DNA from: Cordylochernes scorpioides
Lineage: Eukaryota > Arthropoda > Arachnida > Pseudoscorpiones > Chernetidae
DNA length: 64,000 nucleotides
Direction of reading: 5' to 3'
Assembly (NCBI GenBank): GCA_030710605.1
Contig: CP092874.1
Location: 20,468,611 to 20,532,610, forward strand
The notes below the pieces were generated by a model. It saw only the letters and a program-made list of their open reading frames with translations. It did not search any database and was not told where the DNA came from. The position numbers and the translations under genes were made by a program. Shown in pieces: positions 10,701 through 20,210 of the stretch; the stretch's first letter is position 1, and each line of letters opens with the position of its first letter.

Positions 10701-10988
10701 CACCTATCCCACGATTTACACGGTAGATACGTTCCTGAGAAAAACGTGTAAATCGAAAATTAAAAATTTTCGCGAAATTTTTATGCGAAGAAATACAGAC
10801 ACAATGTGCGTGTGCAGCAAGTCAGCACATAAGCTCGGGATTCCTCGTGAGATGTGTACACAGCGCATGTGTTCAATCACAGTAGCATTTAGTATAGTGC
10901 GATTAAAACAAAAAAAAAAACTTATTTGGAAAACCGTGTAAAAGCGAAAACGTGTAAAACAAGTACCGTGTAAATCGGGGGATAGGTG
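10701..10988. mobile_element. MITE with CACCTATCCC ends, left arm
   Basis: Terminal inverted repeats of about 25 bp (CACCTATCCC, CGATTTACACGGTA) flanked by TA, 288 bp, no coding capacity. Any open frames here are by-products. The mirror copy is 11524-11811. These two MITEs flank the centre of the palindrome. Confidence 0.75.
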
Positions 10989-10994
10989 TATATA

Positions 10995-11203
10995 CATCAT
11001 ACTATGTACAATGTACATGGCACCACCGCTGCTGAGTTTGGTGGAGAATCACCAGCGGGTCTCCAGCCACACCACGTATATCAACATCTACGAAGAATAC
11101 GTAGATCACGTACTTCGCCGCAGAGGAGATGGTGATGGCGTGGTCCTCGAGACCAACTGGAAAGATTGTACCCATAGAAAGACATCTTGTCAGAAAGCTT
11201 GTA
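10995..11203. repeat. Family F repeat, left half at palindrome centre
   Basis: It contains GAGTTTGGTGGAGAATCACC, CGTAGATCACGTACTTCGCC and GTGGTCCTCGAGACCAACTGG, and ends at the assembly gap with a hammerhead-like remnant (CATAGAAAGACATCTTGTC, then AGAAAGCTTGT). The inverted half is 11304-11515. Single copies of the family lie at 46637-46810 and 62583-62849. Confidence 0.7.
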
Positions 11204-11303
11204 NNNNNNNNNNNNNNNNNNNNNNNNNNNNNNNNNNNNNNNNNNNNNNNNNNNNNNNNNNNNNNNNNNNNNNNNNNNNNNNNNNNNNNNNNNNNNNNNN
11301 NNN
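11204..11303. other. Assembly gap of exactly 100 N
   Basis: One hundred N, a conventional placeholder for a gap of unknown size. It lies at the axis of the giant palindrome, where hairpin formation hinders sequencing and where a scaffolder could also have joined two contigs wrongly. Open frames spanning it are meaningless. Confidence 0.99.
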
Positions 11304-11515
11304 GAATAAGCTTTTGGATAAGACGTCCTTTCACGGGTACAATCTTTCCAGTTGGTCTCGAGGACCACGCCATCACCATCTCCTCAGCAGCGAAGTACGT
11401 GATCTACGTATTCTTCGTAGATCACGAAATACGTGGTGTCGCTGGAGACCTGCTGGTAATTCTCCACCAAACTCTGCAGCGGTGGCAGACACCATGTTCT
11501 TTGTACATAGTATGA
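11304..11515. repeat. Family F repeat, right half at palindrome centre
   Basis: The inverted counterpart of 10995-11203 with about 90% identity. The gap-proximal end keeps AAGCTTTTGGATAAGACGTC, a decayed AGCU-type hammerhead half. Confidence 0.7.
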
Positions 11516-11523
11516 TGCATATA

Positions 11524-11811
11524 CACCTATCCCCCGATTTACACGGTACTTGTTTTAAACGTTTTCGCTTTTACACGGTTTTCCAAATAAGTTTTTTTGT
11601 TTGTTTTTATCGCACTATACTAAATGCTACTGTGATTGAACACATGCGCTGTGTACATATCTCACGAGGAATCCCGAGCTTATGTGCTGACTTGCTGCAC
11701 ACGCACACTGTGTCTGTATTTCTTCGCATAAAAATTTCGCGAACATTTTTAATTTTCGATTTACACGTTTTACTCAGGAACGTATATACCGTGAGAATCG
11801 GGGGATAGGTG
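11524..11811. mobile_element. MITE with CACCTATCCC ends, right arm
   Basis: The mirror of 10701-10988: same ends, same length and TA flanks, a few percent diverged. Confidence 0.75.
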
Positions 11812-12229
11812 TATATAATTATCTTTTTCAAAAAATAGTACAGACTGTGCACTTTTGCATGTATTGACAAGATGTCAATAAAATTATTTTATTTATCAAT
11901 TGTCTACGGGTACAAAATATAAACTATTGCCACTCGTGTCATTTAGTACCCCTAGAAGAACATCTTGCCAGTAGCTTTTATGATCGTTCATTTATTTAAA
12001 TCTCTACGACTTGTGTTTCTTCTTGGCTTTTGCGAATGGGGAGATTATTGTTGTCTTATTTTACCACTGTTTACTTTTATGCAAATTCTGAAAGATCCGA
12101 TATTTATGGCGTACAGTGCTTCGATATCTCAAACAACAAGATATACATAATGAAATTAACAAAATTGTGAAATATATCTACAAACATGGTTTAAACTAAC
12201 AGTAGATCCTTTTAATAACGAGGATCTTT

Positions 12230-12600
12230 ACACTTTTAAAACACAAGATCATTCAGAATTTGTATATAAAAGTAGAACAGTAATCAAATATTTATATGAA
12301 AAATAGACACTTCGACCAGTTAAGAGAATTTTATTTATTTTCTCAACGTTTCAACAAAAATATTTTGTCGTAGTCAGGAGAAGTATAATAAAAATAAAGC
12401 ATTAGGCAACAAAATTGTTCTTTCAACGCCTTGCCAAATGCTTTATTTTTATTTATTTCTCCTGACGAAGACAAAAGAATTTTGTCGAAACGTTGAGAAA
12501 AATAAAAAAACTCTAACTGACCGAAGTGTCTATTTGTCATAGAACTATGAATGGCGGCCAGACAACCTCTATCTTCAGAGTAGTCAAATAGTTCCACGAA
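12230..12600. repeat. Family G foldback repeat with ribozyme, right arm
   Basis: The inverted ends GACACTTCGACCAGTTAAGA (near 12308) and its complement near 12510 enclose two opposed hammerhead motifs. The plus-strand one (12456-12500) is intact. The minus-strand one near 12345-12390 has a degraded core (CTGACTA) but keeps GAAACGTTGAGA. Confidence 0.7.
12456..12500 (+). ncRNA. Hammerhead ribozyme with loop-less stem III
   Basis: Stem I TTTCTC/GAGAAA (6 bp), core CTGACGA, one extra A, stem II GACAAAA/TTTTGTC (7 bp, loop GAA), GAAA, then CGTT. Stem III is only the self-complementary ACGU with no loop, so two RNAs must pair to complete it. This fits dimeric hammerheads described for Penelope-like elements. 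The cleavage triplet is GUU. All core residues are present. Confidence 0.7.
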
Positions 12601-12734
12601 AACAGAAGGTCGTTGATATGTTGGAAGTGAAGTATTAAAGAAAAGTTAACGTAGATTTTTACGGCTTGAAGTGTTGTTTACCAAAATAAAGTCAGTAAGG
12701 GTGAGTCATAAGATTATGTATTTAATTTTAAACG

Positions 12735-13470
12735 TAGTAAATAAGTGAAAAAATAGTACAAATGTGATATTATACTGGGATATGATGCATTAATTAAGAA
12801 AGAAAAAAAAAGGAATCTCCTTATCGTGCAACTGAAAGTTGCTGATGGCTTGCGCCACCACGCTGACGAAGACCAACAGCCCGAAACGCGTACGTGATTA
12901 GCTTTTCTTGATTAATCAAGAATGGGTATTTGGCCAATTCTGGAATAATTAAAAATCAACGATTAGTTGATGTTTATTCCGATAGATGGCGTAAGCCATC
13001 AGCAACTTTCAGTAGTAAAAAAAGTTAACAAACATGCTAGATAGACTTTTCTGTTCGAAGCTCGCGTTCTCGTGATCAGCTCCCCGTAGTGAAATAAGGG
13101 GTTATATGTAAATTAGAAGTTTTTGATAATATTTTATAATATTTGAAAGTATTTAAAACAAAATTGGGGGAATTACATAAACATGAGCATTTTAGATACC
13201 TGTAAGGAAATGAAAATTTTGTTTTTAATATAAACACCTATGAAAAATAGTACAAATGTGATATTGTACTGGGATAAGGTGCATAAATTAAGAAAGAAAA
13301 AAAAAGGCATCTCCTTATTGTGTAACTGAAAGTTGCTGATGGCTTGCGCCATCTATCGGAATAAATATCAACTATTCTCGTTGATTTTTAATTATTCCAA
13401 AATGTTGCAAGCCATCAGTAACTTTCAGTTGCACGATAAGGAGATGCCTTTTTTATTTTTTTTTAAATAT
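12735..13470. repeat. Family A repeats, right arm cluster
   Basis: The counterpart of 8000-8765. 12735-13020 encloses a plus-strand hammerhead-like motif (12846-12895) with core CTGACGA and GAAA but a weak stem II. 13245-13470 is a collapsed inverted pair. The ends share GATATTGTACTGGGATAAGG. Confidence 0.7.
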
Positions 13471-13591
13471 CAACACCTGTCCAATTTTCTTTCTTTTTTT
13501 TTTCACATTTTAAAGTATTTATTCGATGTAATATTTACAATCTTTAATACGTTTATAGTATACATGTATATTATACAATGTATTTAATATG

Positions 13592-13772
13592 CAGTAGAAA
13601 CTCCATAAGAGGACACTCACTCTAGAGAACACCTCTCTATAAAGGACAGTTTTCATTTGCAAAATTACCATTTTTACCTTTTTGCAACTCTACAGTAAGA
13701 AGACAACTCTCCCTAAAGGACACTTTGGCTTTGTAACTCGGTATTGTCCTTTACAGGGAGGTAGTTCTACTG
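13592..13772. mobile_element. pogo/Tigger-like MITE, right arm
   Basis: The mirror of 7736-7916 with the same CAGTAGAA-type ends and TA flanks. No coding capacity. Confidence 0.7.
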
Positions 13773-13859
13773 TATATATATATATAGTAAACAACAGATT
13801 TAATACATTTATAGTATATATACAATATTTAATGCATTTTTTAGTATCAAAATACGAAA

Positions 13860-14215
13860 CTATTTTAGACGCGTAATATTCTTTTTAAAATAAAACAATT
13901 TCTACTGCCCTTACTGCAATGGAAAAATTAATGGGAGGGCCTGGCTCATCAGTGGTGAACCCTCCCAGCGGTTTCGCCAGTTTAATCTACCATACCGCTG
14001 TTATATTGCATTTTTGGGACTTCCTTTTATAGTGATACTGATTCTTGACTTTTCGAATGGGTATTTTAGATGAACTATGGACATAAGCTTTTAGGACAGC
14101 ATAATTACATATAATTATAAATATATATTGTTTTATTTTAAAAGAATATTACGCGTCTAAAATAGTTTTGTAATTTGATAACAGATGGCGCGCTAGTGCA
14201 TCGTAATATAATTTT
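13860..14215 (-). repeat. Family B repeat, right arm (best copy)
   Basis: The counterpart of 7290-7650, with both end motifs (CTATTTTAGACGCGTAAT near 13859 and ATGGCGCGCTAGTGCATCG near 14185). It contains the complete reverse-order hammerhead at 13933-14000. Confidence 0.75.
13933..14000 (-). ncRNA. Hammerhead with reversed strand order (family B)
   Basis: Read on the minus strand in order. (1) CAGCGGT, A, TGGT: stem III 3' strand, cleavage-site A, stem I 5' strand. (2) An 8-nt linker. (3) CTGGC, GAAA, CCGCTG: stem II 3' strand, conserved GAAA, stem III 5' strand. (4) GGAGGGTTC. (5) ACCA, CTGATGA, GCCAG: stem I 3' strand, core, stem II 5' strand. Stem I is 4 bp, stem II 5 bp and stem III 7 bp including A15.1-U16.1. 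Every conserved base sits in the right place beside its stems. The three strands occur in the reverse of the canonical cyclic order, so all three stems cross. GGGAGGG/CCCTCCC adds a fourth stem. Confidence 0.65.
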
Positions 14216-14231
14216 TTAGTATATATATATG

Positions 14232-14455
14232 TAAAACGAAAATTGCAAATATACCGCGAATGTTTCTTTTATAAAAATCGAAATTTATTTTCAAAGAGAA
14301 ATCTTCATGTTTCACCTTTCCATACTTCATCCTCAAAGTTAGAAATGTCGCTATTTCTCTTTGAAAATAAATTTCGATTTTTATAAAAGAAACATTCGCG
14401 GTATATTTGCAATTTTCGTTTTACAATCATCAGCCGCGTTATATTGTATTTTAAA
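14232..14455. mobile_element. Foldback hairpin insertion (right arm only)
   Basis: Arms of about 75 bp (TAAAACGAAAATTGCAAATA and complement) surround a central TTTCACCTTTCCATACTTCA segment. The flanks share GTATATATATG, a likely target duplication in TA-rich sequence. The left arm has no insert at this place. The central part resembles the outer part of the large hairpin at 41699-42071, so the two are related. Confidence 0.7.
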
Positions 14456-15439
14456 GTATATATATGTGATGTGATGTTGAGGTCTGAAATTCTACTGGCG
14501 CCGTGGCAGTTTCCATTTTTAGACCTTGTTGTGGGAATTCTAAATCTATCTCGATTTTAGACGTTATGACTTCTATCTCTTGCTTAGCTCAACTCTTAAT
14601 CTATTACAGAGTTTTATTTATTTATCCTCAGTTTGTACAAAGTACATTACATATGATGATGTAATGACACATGTCAATCATGCGTATAATCATTTACAGA
14701 TGGGTTTCTATTATACAACATGAAAATCTTGTTATAAGTTATATACAATATGGGGTTGTTGGCTTAAATTACCATATATATTTTAAATGCATGAATGGAT
14801 CCATTATATAATGTAAAATTTAGTTTAAAAAATCTCTAAAACATAAAAAAACTATAACATAAATATAATAAAATATATATAGGTTATTGATAGAGAGAGA
14901 GACAATATAAAAATCGTATTTTATTATGTTTATTGAAATACTATATACAGTGGTACCCCAGTTATTTTATTTTTCATATTTATTCTGCGAATTTATTTCT
15001 CTCTTTAATCGATCTATAATTCGAATTGTTTAAAAAAATAAATATTTTAACGAAAAAAAAACAAAAGATTTTTTTTTATTGATTTCCATAAAAAAAAAAA
15101 AATTATTTCAAAGAAAATTTTCTATATGCGAAATTATTATTTCTGTTGAGAGAATAGAGGGGGAAAAAAAAACCTTTTTGTTTACATTATAGATTTTTTA
15201 TCGAACAATTTCTTTAAAAGTTGCTTTCCTCTATGAAATATTTAGGGGGAAAAGGAAACAATTTCCTTTTAAAAAATATATTGTTGTTGCGTATTAAAAT
15301 ATAATGATAGAAAACTTTCTTTTAAAATGTTTATTTTTTAAAAATTGTTTTTAACTCTCTAGAAGGAAAGTACATTGCTAACCATCCATGAAAAATACAC
15401 TACCATGAAATAACATCATACATTCAGGGAAAAACAAAA
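14456..15439. other. AT-rich stretch without gene
   Basis: Right-arm sequence matching 6640-7290 in part. 14480-14760 has no left-arm match that I can see. No open frame, RNA gene or element ends are recognisable. Confidence 0.35.
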
Positions 15440-16195
15440 AAAGTCTCCGAACGTGCAAATAAAAGTTGCTGATGGCTTGCGCCATCTATCGGAATAAATA
15501 TATCAACTATTCTTTGATTTCTATTTATTCCAGAATTGGCCACAAATACCCATTCTTTATTAACCAAGAAATACTAACTAGGTACGCGTTTCGGGCTGTT
15601 GGCCCTTGATTAATCAAGAATGGGTATTTAGCTAATTCTGGGATAATTAAAAATCAACGAACAATTGATATTTATTCTGATAGATGGCCCCCCTCCATCA
15701 GCAACTTTTAGTTGTTGTTGAAAAAAAAAAGGAAGGAGAAGGCCGGGAAATGGTTCTTAAAGAAAGAAAGTTTAATTAGTTATGCTCAAATTTACATAAA
15801 CTTAAAGCAGCTTACTTTACATACTCAAACACAACAATGGTAGCAATTATTATATACAGCGGTCAATTGGTCAAAAAAATAAAAGAAGAGTAAAATGTTG
15901 AAATTGATTATTCCAACAGTTGTACTATCAAGATGAATTTTATTTTTTCTTTATTTATCCAACCGATCCCAGTACAATTTCACTTTTGTTTTTATTTTAT
16001 TTATTTTTTGTTGATTAAATAGAACAAAAATCTTGTTGTGAAATAATAGTACAAATGTGATATTGTACTGGGATAAGGTGTATAAATTAAGACAAAAAAA
16101 GGCATCTACTTATCGTGCAACTGAATTTATTCCGATAGATGGCGCAAGCCGTCAGCAACTTTCAGTTGCACGATAAGGAGATGCCTTTTCTTTTC
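15440..16195. repeat. Family A repeats, right arm cluster with decayed ribozyme half
   Basis: The counterpart of 6080-6640, with inverted family A ends at 15440-15720 and a compact hairpin at 16085-16195. The minus strand near 15578-15610 keeps GGGCCAACAGCCCGAAACG but has lost CTGATGA. Confidence 0.7.
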
Positions 16196-16435
16196 TTCTT
16201 AAAAACCTTATTGTATCTTACTTATTTCGATTATTCATGGCTATGATATTTATTGTTTTTTTCCCCTTTTAAATGGTCTGGAGAAGATAATTCTAAGATA
16301 TATTTTAGTTAATTGAAATTCTTTTTATTTGACATTGAAGATTTGAGCGATATAAAAGATCTCGAGATAATGAAAGCTATCATGCCTTGTTTGGACAAGT
16401 CAACTCTATGTTTATCCTGTAAAACCATCTACATA

Positions 16436-16656
16436 CACTCATGGACAAAACTTAAGGAAGTTGTACCTTTTACCATGTATATATCGGAATTTAGACAATA
16501 ATTCTGAAAGATATTACAGTGACCTTTATTGAAGACATAGGAGATAAGCAAGTGTGAACAAAATTGCCTCTTTCTACATAAAAAAAAAAAAAAAAAAAAA
16601 ACAGACGACCGGTGACATCAAAGACTTTCCATCCCCTTAAGTTTTGTCCATGAGTG
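16436..16656. mobile_element. Tc1/mariner-type MITE (family E), right arm
   Basis: The mirror of 5639-5856, with TA-flanked CACTCATGGACAAAACTTAA ends. It contains the CAGACGACCGG segment shared with the copies at 52.8 and 55.6 kb. Confidence 0.8.
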
Positions 16657-17004
16657 TACAAATATGCAACAATATGATTAGTCAATGATCAAATTGAATA
16701 TAAAATGTATTTAGAGTATGGAAATATTCAGTGCTATTGATTTTTTTTCTTTCAAAATAAAAGACAAATTCATACAATTATTGAACTGAATATGAAAAAG
16801 AATTGGGATGGTTTGGTTTATCCGTGGTGAACCTTTCCAGTGATATTGTCAATTTGATTCATTAGATCGCCACAATTTTTGCATATTGATATCTGTATAT
16901 ATATAGGTTTATTCCTAGCGATGTTGTTTAACGAAACTATGGGAAATATGGGAATATTGTAAACATATATATTTAACAAATTGCAGGAGGATCAAATTCA
17001 TATA

Positions 17005-17322
17005 CCAAAAAAGGCACCTCTCCCTTTAAAATTTGTTGAAAACCGGCCCTTAATACTTCACCAGCTTAAACATTTGTTTGGTAAATTAGACCGATTCCAT
17101 AGCTCCTGTCGTAGAATGTTATAAAATAGAAGCCGCCCCTGTACTGATGAGGGCCATAGCCAGAAACCATGGTATACAGGTTGTTGGCTTTTGTCTGAAT
17201 TTTCCTAAACTGGTGTTGTGGTTTATTCTTTATCAATATTAGTAAAGGTTTATTTACTAGGATGATGTACAATGCATCGTTATGATTCATAATTAAAGAA
17301 AGAGGTGCATTTTTTGGTGTAC
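17005..17322 (+). repeat. Family D ribozyme-bearing repeat, right arm
   Basis: About 318 bp with imperfect inverted ends (GGCACCTCTCCCTTTAAA and its near complement at 17290-17320). A complete hammerhead lies at 17138-17180. Cleavage would leave a 3' product starting TACAGGTTGTTGGC. The fragments at 34745, 46880 and elsewhere are best conserved from this point onward. No protein is encoded, so it is a candidate non-autonomous, ribozyme-processed retroelement. Confidence 0.75.
17138..17180 (+). ncRNA. Intact minimal hammerhead ribozyme
   Basis: Stem I CCTGTA (17138-17143) pairs perfectly with TACAGG (17175-17180). Core CTGATGA is 17144-17150. Stem II is GGC/GCC plus a G-A pair around loop CATA (17151-17162). 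GAAA is 17163-17166. Stem III is ACC/GGT with a 2-nt loop. The predicted cleavage follows A17174 in a GUA triplet. All catalytic residues (C3, G5, G8, G12, A-U at 15.1/16.1) are present. It is a canonical, circularly unpermuted form, closed by stem I. Confidence 0.85.
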
Positions 17323-17422
17323 ATATGTATATATGAAAAAACAATTGAAAAAAAAAAACACATGTGCTCGTGGTCAGGTGATGCCTTCTTTATTTTTAAT
17401 ATGTATATATATTTACTGCATA

Positions 17423-18837
17423 TCTCTCTATATATATAAAAGTCAATGTCTGTTGTCTGTTTCGCGATAAACTCAAAAACTACTGAACCAATTGGTACCA
17501 AACTTTGCATGTCGCTTTTTATAAACCTGAGGAATATTTTCGGCTACATTTTGATTAGTATTTTTGGCTATTTCTTTTTATCATTTGAAGAACTTTTTTT
17601 TTTACGCGGAGTAATTACGAGGCGAAGTAACAACACCAGGCCAATTAAGCGACCAATGAGCGTTCTGCATTTCTTTTCAAGTTGCTTGCGTACTTTTTTA
17701 AAATATCTTTTTAAACGAGTGTCACTTTTTTTTACAAAAGTATTGAGAGAGAAATTTATATTACTAAGTTACGGTAAGTGCACACAATGCAATTTAAAAA
17801 AAAAACTTTACAAAATTAGCGTTACTGTATGTAAACAATGGCTTTCGTATTTTTTATTAATTTTTGTTCTGGCCTTTTTTTTTTAAAATATCTTCTAATA
17901 TATAAAAGTCAATGTCTGTTGTCTATTTCGCGATAAACTCAAAAACTACTGAACCAATTGGTACCAGATTTTGCATGTCGCTTTTTATAAACCTGAAGAA
18001 AATATTCGGCTACATTTTGATTAGTATTTTTAGTTATTTATTTTTTCATTTGAAGATTTTTTTACACAGAGTAAATACGAGGCGAAGTAACAACACCAGG
18101 CCAATTAAGCAACCAATGAGTGTCTGCATTTTTTAAAAGTTGCTTGCGTATTTTTTTGAAATATCTTTTTATACGAGTGTTATTTTTTAACAAAAGTATT
18201 GAGAGAGAAATTTATATTACTAAGTTACAGTAAGTGCATTCAATGCAATTTTTAAAATAACTTTACAAAATTAGCGTCACTGTATGTAAATAATGACTTT
18301 CGTTTTTTTTTGTTTTGTTTTGATCTTTATTTTTTCATCTCTTCAAAAAAAAAAATCGTTTAAAATGCAGTTGCACTCATTAGCAAACACATATGTTTGC
18401 CTAATTTCCATGTGCTATTTTATTTTTTACAGAAAAATATTTACATGCCAGTATTTTGGATTATCTTTTTTTATAAACCTATTTGTTCTTATTCTTACTG
18501 AGAAGATGGGCATCGCAGTCATACACTCAACTCAGGAAATTTCAAGGGTTAAAGTGCTGGAGCGGGTACCTCGGGGGTTGGGTGTAAAAGCTGCCATCTA
18601 TTTAAACTATATTGATTTTGAAACAACTAAATGAATTGCAAAAAAATAATTAGATCAAATACCAAAACACTAATATAATACAATTTTTGCCATCACACAC
18701 ACTTTTTGCCTGAACTTTATGTGTTACTTCTGTATTGCTATTCTATGACACTTCTACTTTTTATTATTGATGTACTTTCAGTATGAAGGAAATTGCACTC
18801 GAGGGAATTCTCGGGCGAAGCCGGGTCATTCGTCTAG
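17423..18837 (+). mobile_element. Non-autonomous Helitron with tandem 5' segment
   Basis: It starts TCTCTCTATATATA and ends with a GC hairpin (GGGCGAAGCCGGG) then CTAG. It sits between A and T with no target duplication. The left arm of the palindrome has the uninterrupted site between 4462 and 4463, which proves both ends. The first about 466 bp is repeated in tandem from about 17890, with AAACTCAAAAACTACTGAAC in each unit. No Rep/helicase is encoded; the open frames inside the repeat units are not credible proteins. Confidence 0.9.
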
Positions 18838-19589
18838 TTAAAAATAAAACTCAATACACATCTCATGTAGCGAGCAATTCGACTTATCATGCACTAGATC
18901 ATAAGTCAGTTTTTTCAAGTTTTAAGTGATATCGAATCCTAAACAGTATCGAGGTTTATCCAAAATGAAGGTGAGTGATAAAGTATGTGATATTGTCTTT
19001 TTTATCTACATTTTTAACTCATTGGAACTTAATGTGGAGAGAAACTGATTAGAAAGTTACTGTAACTGATTTAGTATAGTTGATATTTTGCATAACACAC
19101 ATATGCTATTTATGCAAATAGATATATGTATGGATTTATTTGAAACATATTAATTAATAAGAATGAATAATCTTTATAGAAAGAATACTTTAACTTCTCC
19201 TACCTTTTTAACTCCAAGGAAGTTTGAGATAGTAACTAGATATTTTATTTTTCTCATTTCAGGCCCTAAAAACACACAATCGCTACAATAAAATTAAATC
19301 TATTTGAAATCATCAGCGACAGACATGCTCGTTATGCAAATATAGAAGTTGCTTGAGTCCAGTGTTTTTATCTCTGCACTTTTTGTTAGGCTGGACTTGA
19401 GGAAAATCGTGGACAATCGAAACATATTCAGAAAAAAGGGTCGCAGTCGACTATTGCGAATTTATTATTCCGTGGTTTGTTTCTCTGCAGTGTTTTTTTT
19501 TTTTTTAGTTATTCTCTTGATGGGATACTATTGACACAACTTCTATGTGTGGGTCTTCACATAAACGTCAAAATGTTTTTTGAACAAAG
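18838..19589. other. Arm sequence without gene
   Basis: Matches 3700-4460 in the left arm. It has octamer ATGCAAAT sites near 19115 and 19334. No element ends and no credible reading frame. Confidence 0.4.
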
Positions 19590-20210
19590 CAAAGTGTCAT
19601 AATTCCGCTTATGCAAATTGGACTTCCATCATTCCCATCGGTCTCCCCTAACGTATAACTTTGGTGTGTCGATATTGTGAGCATATTTTACAAGTTTCCA
19701 GACACCAGATGCATTTATATATTATTCAAATTTGCATAAACCTCGATTTATTACTGTGTTGTGTGTCGTTATGTAAAACCTATTTACATAGGACTAGACT
19801 ATACGCATATAATTATTAATAGAAATTGCATAAATAAATTTATTTTAGCATATTAATTCGTATTATTGTTTGGCTTAAGCAAATAATTACCTCTATATAA
19901 TACTCGTGTTATTTTCTATATCTATTATAAACATATATGCACATATCGTATATGTAAGTTAAGTGTACCGAAGTTTATGCAAATTTGAATAATATATAAA
20001 TGCATCTGGTGTCTGGAAACTTGTAAATATGCTCACAATATCGACACACCCAAGTTATACGTTAGGAGAGTATGACATTATTGCAATTTCTCATGTATTG
20101 TAATGTTTGAATACATGTACAATAGTATAATACCAACACTATACCCAAATATACAATACATAGTGATGGAAGTTCAATTTGCATAAGCGGAATTATGACA
20201 CTTTTTTTTT
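19590..20210. repeat. Long-TIR palindromic element (family H), right arm
   Basis: The mirror of 3176-3700. One inverted end is interrupted near 20069-20160 by about 90 bp absent from the left arm, replacing about 17 bp of the end. Octamers lie in each TIR. Confidence 0.7.

Larger units (their letters stand above)
270..11203. repeat. Left arm of giant inverted duplication
   Basis: Read in reverse complement, this arm matches 11304 to about 23695 almost throughout, in the same order. Examples are 600-720 with 22980-23100, 2560-2840 with 20530-20810, 3180-3700 with 19590-20210, 5639-5856 with 16436-16656 and 7736-7916 with 13592-13772. Identity looks near 99% in places and nearer 90% elsewhere, with indels. 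It contains only short mobile elements and no credible protein gene. A true inverted duplication is one explanation; two divergent haplotypes joined head to head across the gap is the other. Confidence 0.93.

Noticed and set aside
11002-11808. Open frames running through the 100-N gap
   Set aside because: They exist only because N positions cannot be read as stops; the flanks are repeat sequence in inverted orientation.
17446-18136. Two similar frames starting MSVVCFAINSKTTEPIGT
   Set aside because: These are the repeated 5' segment of the non-autonomous Helitron; the words are common in Helitron ends and the frames have no domain.
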